A stretch of DNA of 64,000 nucleotides from an uncultured bacterium (GTDB taxonomy: Bacteria; Bacteroidota; Bacteroidia; Chitinophagales; Chitinophagaceae): the NCBI GenBank assembly GCA_903826405.1, contig CAIKEH010000003.1:19770-83769 (forward strand). The letters are read 5' to 3'. The number at the start of each line of letters is the position of its first letter. The stretch's first letter is position 1. Under the pieces are notes generated by a model. The model worked only from the letters and a program-made list of their open reading frames with translations. It was not told the DNA's origin and did no database searches. The position numbers and the translations under genes are program-made. Below, piece after piece: positions 1-7,578 of this stretch.

Positions 1-570
1 CCTTCAGACAGGCAGGTTCTGGAAATACTCGACCGTCAACTCCAGGAACCGGGTGATCTCATTTTCAGGGTGCGCAGGACATTCCTTGACGATTTCATAG
101 CCCGTGTCCAGCTTTTGTATACGTACATTGCCGCAGGGTCAAGTGAAATCCCGCAAATGAGTTATCAGAGCCAATTGCTTGCCAAAGGTTTCCCGGAATT
201 ATTGTCAGATCATTTTCAGAAGGATCTGATCCTGCAACGTTCTAATGCAGGAGTGCACAAAGACGATCTTGAACTCGGGTTGGATGGTCAGCCATTCAAG
301 ACCATTGCCTCGCAGGGTCAGCAAAAGAGCCTTCTATTCGCACTCAAATTGGCCGAGTTCGAGGTTCTTCGGGAATCAAAAGGGTTCCCTCCCCTGCTTT
401 TGTTGGACGATATCTTTGAGAAACTGGATGAGGAGAGGATGCAGCACCTGCTGAAAAGGGTTTGCATCGAAAATGATGGTCAGGTCTTCATCACAGACAC
501 TCACTGCGGAAGGATAAAAGAGGTGCTGGCCGGACTGGGCACTCAGGTACAACTGGTCGAATTGGGATGA
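1..570 (+). CDS. recF: RecF, DNA replication/repair ATPase (C-terminal part)
   Basis: The reading frame is open at the left edge, so only the last 189 residues are present. RecF is an SMC-like ATPase that helps load RecA at single-strand gaps. The visible part carries the family's C-terminal nucleotide-binding features: a HKDDL segment (the RecF/SMC GPHRDDL-like region), the signature SQGQQK, and a Walker B stretch PLLLLDDIFEKLD, followed by the D-loop region and a FITDTHC strand. The frame is continuous from base 1 to the TGA at 568-570, and GTG at 70 is internal rather than a start. A DUF721 gene follows 31 bp downstream, a common neighbour of recF. Identification is firm; the true start lies outside the window. 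Confidence 0.95.
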   Translation, partial: PSDRQVLEILDRQLQEPGDLIFRVRRTFLDDFIARVQLLYTYIAAGSSEIPQMSYQSQLLAKGFPELLSDHFQKDLILQRSNAGVHKDDLELGLDGQPFKTIASQGQQKSLLFALKLAEFEVLRESKGFPPLLLLDDIFEKLDEERMQHLLKRVCIENDGQVFITDTHCGRIKEVLAGLGTQVQLVELG

Positions 571-601
571 ATAGTCTTTCTTTAACTTATAACTAAATAC
601 T

Positions 602-886
602 TTGTCACACGAGATCAGCATAGGTCAGGCCATTCAGCAGTTCCTCCGTAAAAGCCGGTTGAAGTCAGGCATTCAATCCCTGCAGATCGAGGAGGTATGG
701 GAAAACCTGATGGGAAAGACGATATCCCGATACACGGAAAAGGTTCAACTCATCAATCATACTCTTTTCATAACCACTTCCGTTGCTCCCTTGAAGACGG
801 AGTTGCTCTTTCAGAAGGAAAAGATCATACAGCGTGTCAACGAGGCCATGGGGGAATCGGTCGTTAGGGAGATAGTAATACAATAG
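602..886 (+). CDS. DUF721 (DciA-like) protein
   Basis: A 94-residue protein of the DUF721 family, which includes DciA, a loader of the replicative helicase in many bacteria. The fold is seen as a helical N-terminus, the typical WENLMG segment (WxxxVG in the family), a strand-rich middle (TLFITTSVAPLKTELLF) and a helical end. The start is TTG at 602; there is no in-frame ATG that would keep the conserved N-terminus. It sits 31 bp after recF on the same strand and is probably co-transcribed with it, which fits a role in replication. Family membership is good; the exact function in this phylum is an inference. Confidence 0.82.
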   Translation: MSHEISIGQAIQQFLRKSRLKSGIQSLQIEEVWENLMGKTISRYTEKVQLINHTLFITTSVAPLKTELLFQKEKIIQRVNEAMGESVVREIVIQ

Positions 887-1003
887 ATTCCGAATTGTGA
901 ATTCGGATTCCGGATTGAACAGCCAACAGCAACACAGAGAGGGGCCACCATCTGTTAATCACGACATGAATTTGCGAATTCGGAATCCGGAATTCACGAA
1001 TTC
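886..1003. repeat. Palindromic GAATTC/GGATTCCGG repeat pair between convergent genes
   Basis: Between the DUF721 and CBS genes two arms about 60 bp apart (near 890-917 and 968-1002) are inverted copies of one motif built from GAATTC and GGATTCCGG, with small indels. The left arm also folds on itself (CCGAATT at 890-896 with AATTCGG at 900-906). The right arm runs into the last codons of the CBS gene. A related CCGCAATCCGGAATAC stretch lies near 13871-13886. It may act as a two-way terminator or belong to a dispersed palindromic family. Confidence 0.5.
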
Positions 1004-1422
1004 AAGTATTGCTGCAAGTGCTCGATGGTGTCTTTTTGCACGAGCATGGTTTCTTTGACCACGTCTATGACGGAAAGCACACCGTAGAACTCCTCGTTCT
1101 CAAAAACGGGTAGGTATCTGATATTGTGATTGCCCATGATTTCCATGCAGTCGTCAAGGGAATGTTCCGGTGTTACGTGAGGCAGGTATTCAGACATGAT
1201 CTCCCCGACTTGGAGTTCGGATGATGATTTTCCGTAAAGAATGACTTTTCGGGCATAATCTCGTTCCGTGAAAAGGCCCCTGTACTTCTCCCCCTCCATG
1301 ACGATGATAGATCCGATATTCTTTTCTGCCATAATTCGGAGGGCTTCCAAGACGGTGGCTTCAGGTCCTATGGTCACGTTGCTACGCCCTTTTCTTTTGA
1401 AAATGTCTTCTGCTTTTTTCAT
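994..1422 (-). CDS. CBS-domain pair protein
   Basis: A 142-residue cytosolic protein made of two CBS domains (about residues 10-65 and 75-135), the unit that binds adenosine nucleotides and senses energy state. Typical CBS strands are visible: GSIIVMEGEKYRGLFTERD in the first repeat and IRYLPVFENEEFYGVLSVID in the second. No catalytic domain is attached, so it is a stand-alone sensor of unknown partner. It is transcribed toward DUF721 and shares the palindromic repeat at its 3' end. The ATG start leaves 74 bp to the preceding permease gene on the same strand, so it may be the last gene of that group. Confidence 0.88.
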   Translation of the reverse strand: MKKAEDIFKRKGRSNVTIGPEATVLEALRIMAEKNIGSIIVMEGEKYRGLFTERDYARKVILYGKSSSELQVGEIMSEYLPHVTPEHSLDDCMEIMGNHNIRYLPVFENEEFYGVLSVIDVVKETMLVQKDTIEHLQQYLNS

Positions 1423-1495
1423 GTTGAGTTTATTTTAGGTCAGCGTCCGGGGCAGATTATGAATATACGGAAAAAAGAGAAGGGGAAAAAGGGAT

Positions 1496-2548
1496 TCAAT
1501 TCAGTCGGATTCGGGGATCGATCCAGGCATAGAGGAGATCGGTCAAGATGTTGACGAGCACGAACAGGCAGGCAGTGAGCATTACACTTCCCATGACTAC
1601 AGGATAATCCAGTTTTTCCAGTGCATCCACGGTCACTTTACCAATTCCTTTCCATCCGAAAATGTATTCCACGAAAAAAGCCCCGGCAAGCAATTCAGCG
1701 AACCATCCAGTGACGGCGGTGATGACCGGGTTCAAGGCATTGGGCAGCGCATGACGGAATATGATCCTGTTCTCGGAAAGTCCCTTGGCACGGGCGGTCC
1801 TGATGTAATCCTGTTCCAGAACATCCAACAGGGCACTTCGGGTCAATTGAGTGATTATGGCGAGCGGCCGTATACCCAGCGTGATCGCAGGCAGGATCAG
1901 ATTCCGCAGTACGATCCTCCGACCAAGGAATGGATCCAAATCGAAAAGGCTGCCGGTCATCGTCAGTCCGGTCCAATTATTCCACAGATATCCGAATAGA
2001 TAAGCGATGATGATCCCCATGAAGAAAGATGGCGCTGAGATGCCTAGCACGGAACCGAAAATGGAAGTGGTATCCATCCAGGTACCTTTCTTGACGGCAG
2101 CCACCGTGCCCAACACGATCCCCAAGATTGTAGCGAATGCCATTGCTGCCAGGGCGAGTATTATTGTTCCTGGCAATGCATCTGCCAAAAGTTCGCCTAC
2201 TTCTTTTTTCGTTTGGTATGAACGTCTCAGGTAAGGTATTTTGATACCGAATTTCGTGTCACCACCAATGAAAAACCCCCTCAGCTTCTTCTTTTGCACA
2301 TCTGCGCGGGAATGCACACTGATTGGAGAGATGTCCCGGATGTAGTAAAGGAATTGCTTCCATTTGGGCTGATCCAGGTAAAGTTCGCTCCTGATGTTCG
2401 CCAGGGTTTTGGCATCACCCGTTTGCCCCATGACCAAACGGGCAGGGTCTCCGAATCCCTGGAACAAAAAAAATACGACAGTGACCACGCCCATCAGAAC
2501 AAGTAGTCCATACAGGCATTTTCGAATGATGAAGTTGATCAACCCCAT
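1496..2548 (-). CDS. ABC transporter permease, DppB/OppB type
   Basis: An inner-membrane permease subunit of a peptide/nickel-type ABC importer, 350 residues with one N-terminal and about five further membrane spans. The cytoplasmic EAA loop that docks the ATPase is clear (DYIRTARAKGLSENRIIFRHALPNAL), as is the family end DPRIRLN. The start was set at the ATG at 2546-2548 (MGLINFIIRK) because an upstream in-frame ATG at 2608 would overlap the previous gene by 56 bp and add a charged tail not seen in the family. No partner permease, ATPase or binding protein is in this window, so the rest of the transporter must be encoded elsewhere. Between spans 1 and 2 it has a longer periplasmic stretch than the short classical DppB. 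Confidence 0.9.
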   Translation of the reverse strand: MGLINFIIRKCLYGLLVLMGVVTVVFFLFQGFGDPARLVMGQTGDAKTLANIRSELYLDQPKWKQFLYYIRDISPISVHSRADVQKKKLRGFFIGGDTKFGIKIPYLRRSYQTKKEVGELLADALPGTIILALAAMAFATILGIVLGTVAAVKKGTWMDTTSIFGSVLGISAPSFFMGIIIAYLFGYLWNNWTGLTMTGSLFDLDPFLGRRIVLRNLILPAITLGIRPLAIITQLTRSALLDVLEQDYIRTARAKGLSENRIIFRHALPNALNPVITAVTGWFAELLAGAFFVEYIFGWKGIGKVTVDALEKLDYPVVMGSVMLTACLFVLVNILTDLLYAWIDPRIRLN

Positions 2549-2552
2549 CTGC

Positions 2553-3719
2553 TTATTGTATTTGACGTAATCTTTCCAGTTCTTCCATTGCCTTGGGGAA
2601 ATCCGCATGTGCCCATTTGCCGATTACCGTACCCTTTTTCATTAAGAATATGACTGGGTTGGCCCTTGCCGCTGTTTTGATTGCCACGGCATCACCTTTG
2701 AATACCGGAGCGTCGATTCCAGCTTGTTTCATTGCCATTTTCGCAGCCTCTTCATCTGAAGAGATCACAAAAAGTGGGATCTGCTTCTCCCTTGCTTTGA
2801 CCTGTATGGCCCAAAGTTCCTTGCCCCATTTTTCCAGTTCGTCGTTGGGGTAGAGTTTAAGACCAAAAAGTAGGAGGCTGTATCCGGGTGCAGAGAGTAA
2901 GGCCTGAGTTGTATCGGACCCCGTTCCGGTAATGATGACGAAATCTTTCACGGGAGGTTCGGCATTTCCTTTGCGTACGATCTTGTCATATCTTTTTTGG
3001 AAAACATAGCTTGAGTCATTGAAATCGGCAGGGAAATGGTCCGCATCGAATTCCATCGTTTTCCCTTGTTTCACATAAACGAAATTGATCACCGTACTAT
3101 CAGGCAATGAGCCAGGAGGGATATTCATTTGTTCCGGCAGGTTGTTTCCCACTTTATAGGCTAGGCAATCCACCACCGGAAGGTGTTTGAGCGTGTACGA
3201 TTGAAGGGCAAAGGAAAAGAGTACTGTCACGATCATGATGAGCCGTGCTACTCTGGGAGGCAGAAAACTGGCCACTTCCTTGCGTTTCATGAAAATGAAC
3301 AGCACCAGGACGAGCAGGACAAGGTCCTTGTAGAAAGACATCTTCGCCGTCAGCTTTATGCATTCACCCATGCATCCGCATTCATGTATTTTGCCGGACA
3401 ATACAGCGTATGCGGTCAGGAAGGTGAAGAAAATAGTGAGCAGCAGCAGCAGCCAGCTGAACAAAGAGAATTTCCAACCCAGCAGCACCGCTACGCCTGC
3501 GATGATCTCAAAAGCGATCATGAGGATGGACAGCCCCATTGTCCAGGAGTTGAACTGGGGCACCCCCCAAACTTCGAAGAACTCCTGCATTTTGTAGCTC
3601 AGTCCAGTGGGGTCATTGGCCTTGATGAGTCCGCTGAAGATGAAGAGTGCTCCAACGATGATCCTGGATAAACCAAGGGTTTTTTTCATTTCAATCTGAT
3701 TTTCATTCGCCAGGTTCAT
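2553..3719 (-). CDS. DoxX/MauE-like membrane protein with thioredoxin-fold C-terminus (BT_3928 type)
   Basis: 388 residues. The N-terminal half has four to five membrane helices of the DoxX/MauE kind (about residues 12-180), with a cysteine cluster CGCMGEC between helices 3 and 4, as in MauE-type proteins. The C-terminal half reads like a thioredoxin-like fold (SLLLFGLKLYP, then IPLFVISSDEE, then NPVIFLMKKGTVIGKW) but has no CxxC active site. The start ATG overlaps the stop of the DUF1599 gene by four bases (ATGA), so the two are translationally coupled. This pair is conserved in Bacteroidota. A redox or quinone-linked role is inferred from the DoxX/MauE relation and is not shown. Confidence 0.8.
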   Translation of the reverse strand: MNLANENQIEMKKTLGLSRIIVGALFIFSGLIKANDPTGLSYKMQEFFEVWGVPQFNSWTMGLSILMIAFEIIAGVAVLLGWKFSLFSWLLLLLTIFFTFLTAYAVLSGKIHECGCMGECIKLTAKMSFYKDLVLLVLVLFIFMKRKEVASFLPPRVARLIMIVTVLFSFALQSYTLKHLPVVDCLAYKVGNNLPEQMNIPPGSLPDSTVINFVYVKQGKTMEFDADHFPADFNDSSYVFQKRYDKIVRKGNAEPPVKDFVIITGTGSDTTQALLSAPGYSLLLFGLKLYPNDELEKWGKELWAIQVKAREKQIPLFVISSDEEAAKMAMKQAGIDAPVFKGDAVAIKTAARANPVIFLMKKGTVIGKWAHADFPKAMEELERLRQIQ

Positions 3720-4270
3720 CCCCGGTGCTTGCCTTCCCGGATCAGCACGAGCGCAAATAGGGCATAATTGATAATGTCTGTGAAATTGGCATCTATTCCT
3801 TCGCTGATCAGGGTGCGTCCGTCGTTGGCCAGGATTTGTCGGATGCGTAACAGTTTCATTAAAATGAGGTCGGTCAGGCTCTCTTGGCTCATGTCTCTCC
3901 AGGCTTCGCCATAGTCATGGTTTTTATCCAACATGATTCTACGTGCGAAGGCTGCCTGTTCCGTGAACAGGTTATCCACCGTGAGTTCGTCCAGATCCTC
4001 CAGGGCCTCTCCTTTCAAATGCAGTTGGATGAGTCCTATGATGCCATAATTCACGATACCCATGAACTCACCCCGAAGGTCATCACCCACTTTCTGAGTC
4101 CCCTTTTCCTGTATGGTTCGTATGCGCTGTGCTTTGATGAAGATCTGATCGGTAACCGAAATGATACGCAGAACTCTCCAGGACGTTCCATAATCCCGGG
4201 CTTTTTTCAGGAAGATATTCCTGCAATGGTCAAGTTCAAGGTCGTAAGGTTGATTTGTCGTATTGATCAT
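3716..4270 (-). CDS. DUF1599 protein
   Basis: A 184-residue soluble, helix-rich protein of the DUF1599 family, with two similar halves. Each half contains a K-x-x-DYG-x-x-WR motif (KKARDYGTSWRVLR near the start, KNHDYGEAWRDMS in the middle), suggesting an internal duplication. Similar domains have been linked by others to nucleotide modification, but no catalytic role can be read here. It is the first gene of a coupled pair with the DoxX-like protein and is divergent from folP, whose start lies 95 bp away. Family call good, function unknown. Confidence 0.8.
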   Translation of the reverse strand: MINTTNQPYDLELDHCRNIFLKKARDYGTSWRVLRIISVTDQIFIKAQRIRTIQEKGTQKVGDDLRGEFMGIVNYGIIGLIQLHLKGEALEDLDELTVDNLFTEQAAFARRIMLDKNHDYGEAWRDMSQESLTDLILMKLLRIRQILANDGRTLISEGIDANFTDIINYALFALVLIREGKHRG

Positions 4271-4365
4271 GGTTCAACTGAATTCCATTCAGGTCAAGGA
4301 GGATCCGAAACCTCGATATGTCTATCTTCGTCATCAAAAATAAACAAGAACCACCAATGTGGAGC

Positions 4366-5190
4366 ATGAATTCAAAAGGACGCATCTGGCATGTGGATGG
4401 GCCTTTGGTCATGGGTATCGTGAATGCCACGCCAGACTCATTCCATGCGGGTAGCCGTGTCGGGGAGGTTTCAACAGCCATTACGTTGGCAAATGAAATG
4501 GTCAAACAGGGTGCCGCGATTCTGGACATAGGAGGTCAAAGTACAAGACCCGGGAGCCTGCGCATCGGTATTCAGGAGGAGTTGGATCGTGCCATTCCTG
4601 TGATCGAAGCGATTCGGAGATCCCATCCGGAGATATTGATATCCTCTGACACCTTTCAGTCTGCTGTTGCCAAAGCTGCTGTACAGGCAGGCGCGGACAT
4701 CGTCAACGACATTTCAGGGGGGGCAATGGATCCGGGGATGATCCCCATGGTGGCTTCGCTGAAAGTGCCTTTCATCTGCATGCATATGCAAGGGGAACCT
4801 TCCACGATGCAGATCGATCCCCATTATGAGGATGTCGTAAGTGAGGTACTGGATTATTTCATTGCCCGTCGGAAGGAATGTCTGAATGCCGGTATCCAGG
4901 ATCTGATCATCGACCCGGGTTTCGGATTCGGCAAAACGGTCGGCCATAATTTCTCCCTTCTTAAGGCACTCCCCCAATTCCGTATCCTGGGCACCCCCCT
5001 GCTGGCGGGATTATCCAGGAAGTCCATGATCACTCGAACACTCGGGATCACTGCTTCGGAAGCGCTGAATGGTACCACTGCATTGAACATGGCGGCTTTG
5101 ATGGGAGGAGCGAACATTCTCCGGGTACATGATGTTCGGGAAGCAGTGGAAACAGTGAAGCTTTTCCGAGCCATTCAGCAGGGTAAATAG
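4366..5190 (+). CDS. folP: Dihydropteroate synthase
   Basis: Joins p-aminobenzoate to 6-hydroxymethyl-dihydropterin diphosphate in folate synthesis; it is the sulfonamide target. About 274 residues with all family blocks in order: NATPDSFHAGSR, DIGGQSTRPGS, SSDTFQSAVAKAA and NDISGG, DPGFGFGKT, and GLSRKSMI. The start at 4366 gives the usual family N-terminus (MNSKGRIW...VMGIVNATPDSF). Longer in-frame starts at 4318 and 4357 exist, but a -7-like box TATCTTCG at 4323-4330 makes 4318 unlikely. folB, another folate gene, lies at 60824. In this phylum folP is often followed by the diadenylate cyclase gene; here an IS3-family element begins 56 bp after the stop. Confidence 0.95.
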   Translation: MNSKGRIWHVDGPLVMGIVNATPDSFHAGSRVGEVSTAITLANEMVKQGAAILDIGGQSTRPGSLRIGIQEELDRAIPVIEAIRRSHPEILISSDTFQSAVAKAAVQAGADIVNDISGGAMDPGMIPMVASLKVPFICMHMQGEPSTMQIDPHYEDVVSEVLDYFIARRKECLNAGIQDLIIDPGFGFGKTVGHNFSLLKALPQFRILGTPLLAGLSRKSMITRTLGITASEALNGTTALNMAALMGGANILRVHDVREAVETVKLFRAIQQGK

Positions 5191-5246
5191 TTGAATGGCT
5201 CCATTTGAACGATAGTCATGAGCATCTTGTGATCGACGAAATGATG

Positions 5247-5271
5247 TGTCTCGTCCTGAAAAAAGTTGACT
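5247..5271. repeat. Left terminal inverted repeat of the IS
   Basis: Begins TGTCTCGTCCTG and ends GTTGACT. It matches the reverse complement of 6580-6604 at 21 of 25 positions. The TTG inside it (5266) could be read as an orfA start but belongs to the repeat. Confidence 0.85.
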
Positions 5272-5286
5272 ACAAAATCAACAAAT

Positions 5287-5679
5287 ATGGACGGATTAAA
5301 GATTACCATCAAAACCTCGAAGCTTCAAAAAACCTTTAGTGAGGCCTTCAAAAAACAAGTTGTTAGGGAATATGAGCAAGGGCTGCTTAATAAAGACCAG
5401 TTACAGGTAAAATATGGACTAGGTGGCAACAGTACTGTATTAAAATGGTGCCGCAAATATGGTAAATTAGCCTATCCCAAACAATCAGCCACTGGCAGAC
5501 CAATGAAAGATCCCCAAAAACAACGTATAAAAGAACTGGAAGCCAAACTAAAAGCTGCGGAGTTAAAGCTAAAAGTTTATGACAAACTGATTGAGGTAAC
5601 CAATCGTGAACTGGATGCTGATATCGTAAAAAAAATAGAGGCCAGGTTGTCCGGGAATTGGCAACAGAAAAAGAGATAA
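5287..5679 (+). CDS. IS3-family OrfA (helix-turn-helix DNA-binding part)
   Basis: 130 residues from the ATG at 5287. It has a helix-turn-helix of the IS3 OrfA kind (FKKQVVREYEQG, then STVLKWCRKYGK) followed by a helix with leucine-zipper spacing (KELEAKLKAAELKLKVYDKLI) used for multimer formation. An earlier TTG at 5266 lies in the terminal repeat and was not used. The gene ends QQKKR-stop. OrfB continues in the -1 frame from the same region, over an A5G run (5668-5673) that could serve as the slip site, though it is weaker than the A6G of well-studied relatives. Confidence 0.88.
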   Translation: MDGLKITIKTSKLQKTFSEAFKKQVVREYEQGLLNKDQLQVKYGLGGNSTVLKWCRKYGKLAYPKQSATGRPMKDPQKQRIKELEAKLKAAELKLKVYDKLIEVTNRELDADIVKKIEARLSGNWQQKKR

Positions 5680-6576
5680 GCATTACTGCTGTATGTCGTC
5701 AACTTGGCTATAGTAAGCAAGCTTACTATAAAACAAAGAGTAATCAACAAAAGAAACTTTGCTATCGTAACATGGCCAAACAAGAAGTACTGGAGGTGTG
5801 AGCAGCTGCCCCGTACGGGCACAAGAAAGCTATATTACCTACTGGAAAAAAAGTTTAACCAAGAGCATATCCCTGTTGGGCGTGACAAACTTTTTTCCAT
5901 ACTGCGGGATGAGCAGCTATTGATCATTAAAAAGAAACGTTATACAAAAACAACCAATTCAAAACACTGGCTGCATAAGTATCCTAACCTGGTAAAAGGT
6001 TTGAGCGTTTTCCGTCCTGAGCAAATATGGGTAGCTGATATTACCTACTTATCCATTGAAAAAGGGTTTATATATCTGCATTTAATTACTGATGCCTATT
6101 CTAAACAAATCATGGGTTATTGCTTAAGTGATAATTTGGCAGCAACATCTACTATTAAAGCATTAAAGATGGCCATTACAAACCGAAAGTATAAAACCCC
6201 GCTTATTCATCATTCTGACAGAGGTCTGCAATATTGCAGTGCCGGTTATGTTAACCTCTTAGAGAAAAATACAATTGAAATAAGTATGACTCAGGACGGT
6301 AATCCTTACGATAATGCTATTGCGGGAAGAGTTAATGGAATACTTAAAGATGAGTTTGCATTAGATGATATATTACCAAATTTTGATCAGGCAAAGAAAC
6401 AGACAGATCAGGCAATATTATTTTATAATACCAAACGGCCGCATTTAAGTTGCCAGATGCTTACTCCAACACAAATGCACAGTCAAACCAAGCTGAAAAT
6501 TAAAACATGGGCTAAAAAAAATCACAAGAACTTTGGAGGTTCTTGTGATTTTTTAACTTTACTTCAACATTTATAA
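5649..6576 (+). pseudogene. IS3-family OrfB transposase, frameshifted and lacking catalytic Glu
   Basis: The integrase half of the transposase. Its N-terminal part is read in the -1 frame relative to orfA (VRELATEKEISITAVCRQLG... to KQEVLEV), then meets a TGA at 5799-5801. The remainder (EQLPRTGTRKLYYLL...) is in the next frame over. Removing one base around 5799 rejoins them perfectly, so a one-base insertion is likely. The DDE core is present as WVADITY and HHSDRG, but the third residue, 35 residues after the second Asp, is Gly (NPYDNAIAGRV, codon GGA at 6325-6327) where the family has Glu. The enzyme should be inactive on both counts. Confidence 0.88.
6516..6554 (+). terminator. Perfect 16-bp hairpin with T tract inside the orfB 3' end
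   Basis: Arms 6516-6531 (AAAAAATCACAAGAAC) and 6539-6554 pair perfectly around a 7-base loop, ending in six T. It lies within the last codons of orfB, 22 bp before its stop, and would end transcripts in either direction. Confidence 0.75.
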
Positions 6577-6579
6577 ACC

Positions 6580-6604
6580 AGTCAACCTTTTTTAGGACTA
6601 GTCA
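6580..6604. repeat. Right terminal inverted repeat of the IS
   Basis: Reverse complement of the left repeat with four mismatches; it reads AGTCAACC at the inner side and AGGACTAGTCA at the outer end. The FKBP stop codon begins 19 bp beyond it. Confidence 0.85.
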
Positions 6605-6622
6605 CGGGAAAAATGTATCCGA

Positions 6623-7552
6623 TCAACGCTTTTGCATCCGAGACATGCCGGGGAAGCTGGGTTGTGGAGGCACGCTATCCTTGACATCCACAATTTCAAC
6701 GTCGAAAATGAGTTTTTCGTTCGGGCCAATGGCGGGAGGTGACCCCTGCGGTCCGTAAGCCAGGATGGATGGAATATAAATCCGCCCCTTGCCACCCTTA
6801 TTGAAGGCGGTGATACCCACCAACATTCCGGTGATCGCGCCCTGACGCTTGGCCGTGAAATAGAAAGGTGCAAGATCGTGCTTGAAGGTCTGCTTGGTGG
6901 TATCCATGTTGGAATCGAATGCCTTCCCGGATTCCAGACCGGTACCGGTGTATTTGATGCCCACATATTTGCCCGAATCTGCTGCAGGTCCCGTTCCTTT
7001 GTCCTGTACTTCAACAAAGACCATGTTATCCATTTTCTGCGCATTGATCTTCTTGGTGTTGATGTAGCGCTCGATCTGTGCCAATTCTGCATCCTTGAAA
7101 CGTTCCATCTCCTTCTGCTTGTCTTCCGGGATCGATCTTTCTCCCCCTGCCATTACTTCAAGGATCTTGAAATGCACTTTCACGCTGGTGCCTGGTTTGA
7201 ATGTTTTCGGCAGCCCGGGGTAATGTTTGATCAGGCTGTCTACCCTTTGCAGAATGATCGCACTGTCGCCCACTTTCATCTCCTGAAGGATGTCCGGATA
7301 ATCATAAGTATTTTGACCACTGTCCACCTTGCCGTATGAGGGTACAAAGTTGTAGGTGTTGAATATGACGGAATCGTTGTAGGTGGCTTTCATGTTCAGT
7401 TTGATGATGTCACCCGTTTTCAATTTCGTATCCTTCCCTCCAGCGATGATCTTGTACTCCAGACCAGATTTCGCCTTTTTGTAACCAACGGAGGAACATC
7501 CCCAGGCCAGCAGGGCCACTGCTGCAAGGAGGAACTGCATTGTTTTTTTCAT
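6623..7552 (-). CDS. FKBP-type peptidyl-prolyl isomerase lipoprotein, two domains
   Basis: A 309-residue lipoprotein: signal peptide with lipobox LAWGC (Cys at residue 19), then two FKBP-like domains. The first (about 30-135) is degenerate, while the second (about 190-295) keeps a better family pattern: KYVGIKYTGTGLESGKAFDSN, then GMLVGITAFNKGGKGRIYIPS and LAYGPQGSPPAIGPNEKLIFDVEIVDV. It should catalyse proline isomerisation and help fold proteins in the periplasm or at the outer membrane. It follows the DHH phosphoesterase by 26 bp on the same strand and is likely in its operon. Its 3' end lies 19 bp from the insertion sequence but is intact. Confidence 0.92.
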   Translation of the reverse strand: MKKTMQFLLAAVALLAWGCSSVGYKKAKSGLEYKIIAGGKDTKLKTGDIIKLNMKATYNDSVIFNTYNFVPSYGKVDSGQNTYDYPDILQEMKVGDSAIILQRVDSLIKHYPGLPKTFKPGTSVKVHFKILEVMAGGERSIPEDKQKEMERFKDAELAQIERYINTKKINAQKMDNMVFVEVQDKGTGPAADSGKYVGIKYTGTGLESGKAFDSNMDTTKQTFKHDLAPFYFTAKRQGAITGMLVGITAFNKGGKGRIYIPSILAYGPQGSPPAIGPNEKLIFDVEIVDVKDSVPPQPSFPGMSRMQKR

Positions 7553-7578
7553 GTGTTGTGTTTATGTAATTGGATATG

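Larger units (their letters stand above)
5247..6604 (+). mobile_element. IS3-family (IS150-like) insertion sequence, inactive
   Basis: A 1358-bp element with orfA and orfB in the usual order. Imperfect terminal inverted repeats of 25 bp (21 matching) start with TG at 5247 and end with CA at 6604, as in IS3-family elements. The bases are visibly more A/T-rich than the neighbours. Two lesions make it dead: a frameshift in orfB near 5799 and loss of the catalytic Glu at 6325-6327. No 3-4 bp target duplication is seen at the ends (GATG on the left, CGGG on the right). It lies between folP and the 3' end of the FKBP gene without breaking either. Confidence 0.9.

Noticed and set aside
5247..6604. 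A 3-4 bp target duplication around the IS
   Set aside because: The flanks GATG and CGGG do not match, and shifting the ends by a few bases does not help.
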